The position numbers and the translations under genes were made by a program. Of a DNA stretch of 5,447 nucleotides, positions 5,447-5,447 are shown piece after piece. The stretch spans positions 1 through 5,447 of the forward strand of contig JAEWBL010000070.1 in the NCBI GenBank assembly GCA_023391175.1, given 5' to 3'. Source of the stretch: Pseudomonadota bacterium. GTDB lineage: Bacteria; Pseudomonadota; Alphaproteobacteria; Rhizobiales; Xanthobacteraceae. Each line of letters begins with the position of its first letter. Position 1 is the stretch's first letter. Under the pieces are notes generated by a model. It saw nothing but the letters and a program-made list of their open reading frames with translations, had not been told where the DNA came from and did not search any database.

Positions 5447-5447
5447 C

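Overview
The window is very GC-rich and densely coding. Long open frames on the antisense strand are a by-product of base composition. Codon use, gene families and the style of intergenic palindrome suggest an alphaproteobacterium of the Rhizobiales (Hyphomicrobiales), perhaps near Xanthobacteraceae. That placement is inference, because no rRNA or other phylogenetic marker is present.

Layout. (1) Bases 1-2867, plus strand: a two-gene signalling operon. The C-terminal 655 residues of a hybrid histidine kinase (end of HisKA, HATPase, three receiver domains) overlap by ATGA with a CheR-type methyltransferase. (2) Bases 2868-3112: the space between convergent genes, holding two palindromic repeats in inverted orientation whose stem differences all preserve base pairing. 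(3) Bases 3113-3829, minus strand: a YkuD-type L,D-transpeptidase with a Tat-like signal and a lipobox. (4) Bases 3830-4102: non-coding, with three adjacent inverted repeats at 3933-3986. (5) Bases 4103-5022, minus strand: an OxyR-like LysR-family regulator, broken by an apparent 1-nt deletion just after the helix-turn-helix, and lacking both redox cysteines of OxyR. (6) Bases 5023-5120: a divergent control region. It has a good sigma70-like promoter for the regulator, overlapped by an ATAG-N7-CTAT-N7-ATAG array resembling three of the four half-sites of the OxyR consensus. (7) Bases 5121-5354, plus strand: a small DUF465/YdcH-like protein with a strong Shine-Dalgarno. (8) The 3' edge: a short 15-nt imperfect repeat and a candidate hairpin.

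How the parts fit. The kinase and CheR are translationally coupled and probably act in one chemosensory-like or stress-signalling pathway; the kinase's sensory half lies upstream of the window. The transpeptidase is an independent envelope gene. The regulator and the DUF465 gene share a divergent control region, so the regulator probably controlled itself and perhaps its neighbour. If the frameshift is real rather than a sequencing error, that control is lost. I see no mobile element, CRISPR array, tRNA or rRNA, and no convincing new multi-gene system. The most distinctive items are the regulator with its operator and the covarying repeat pair.
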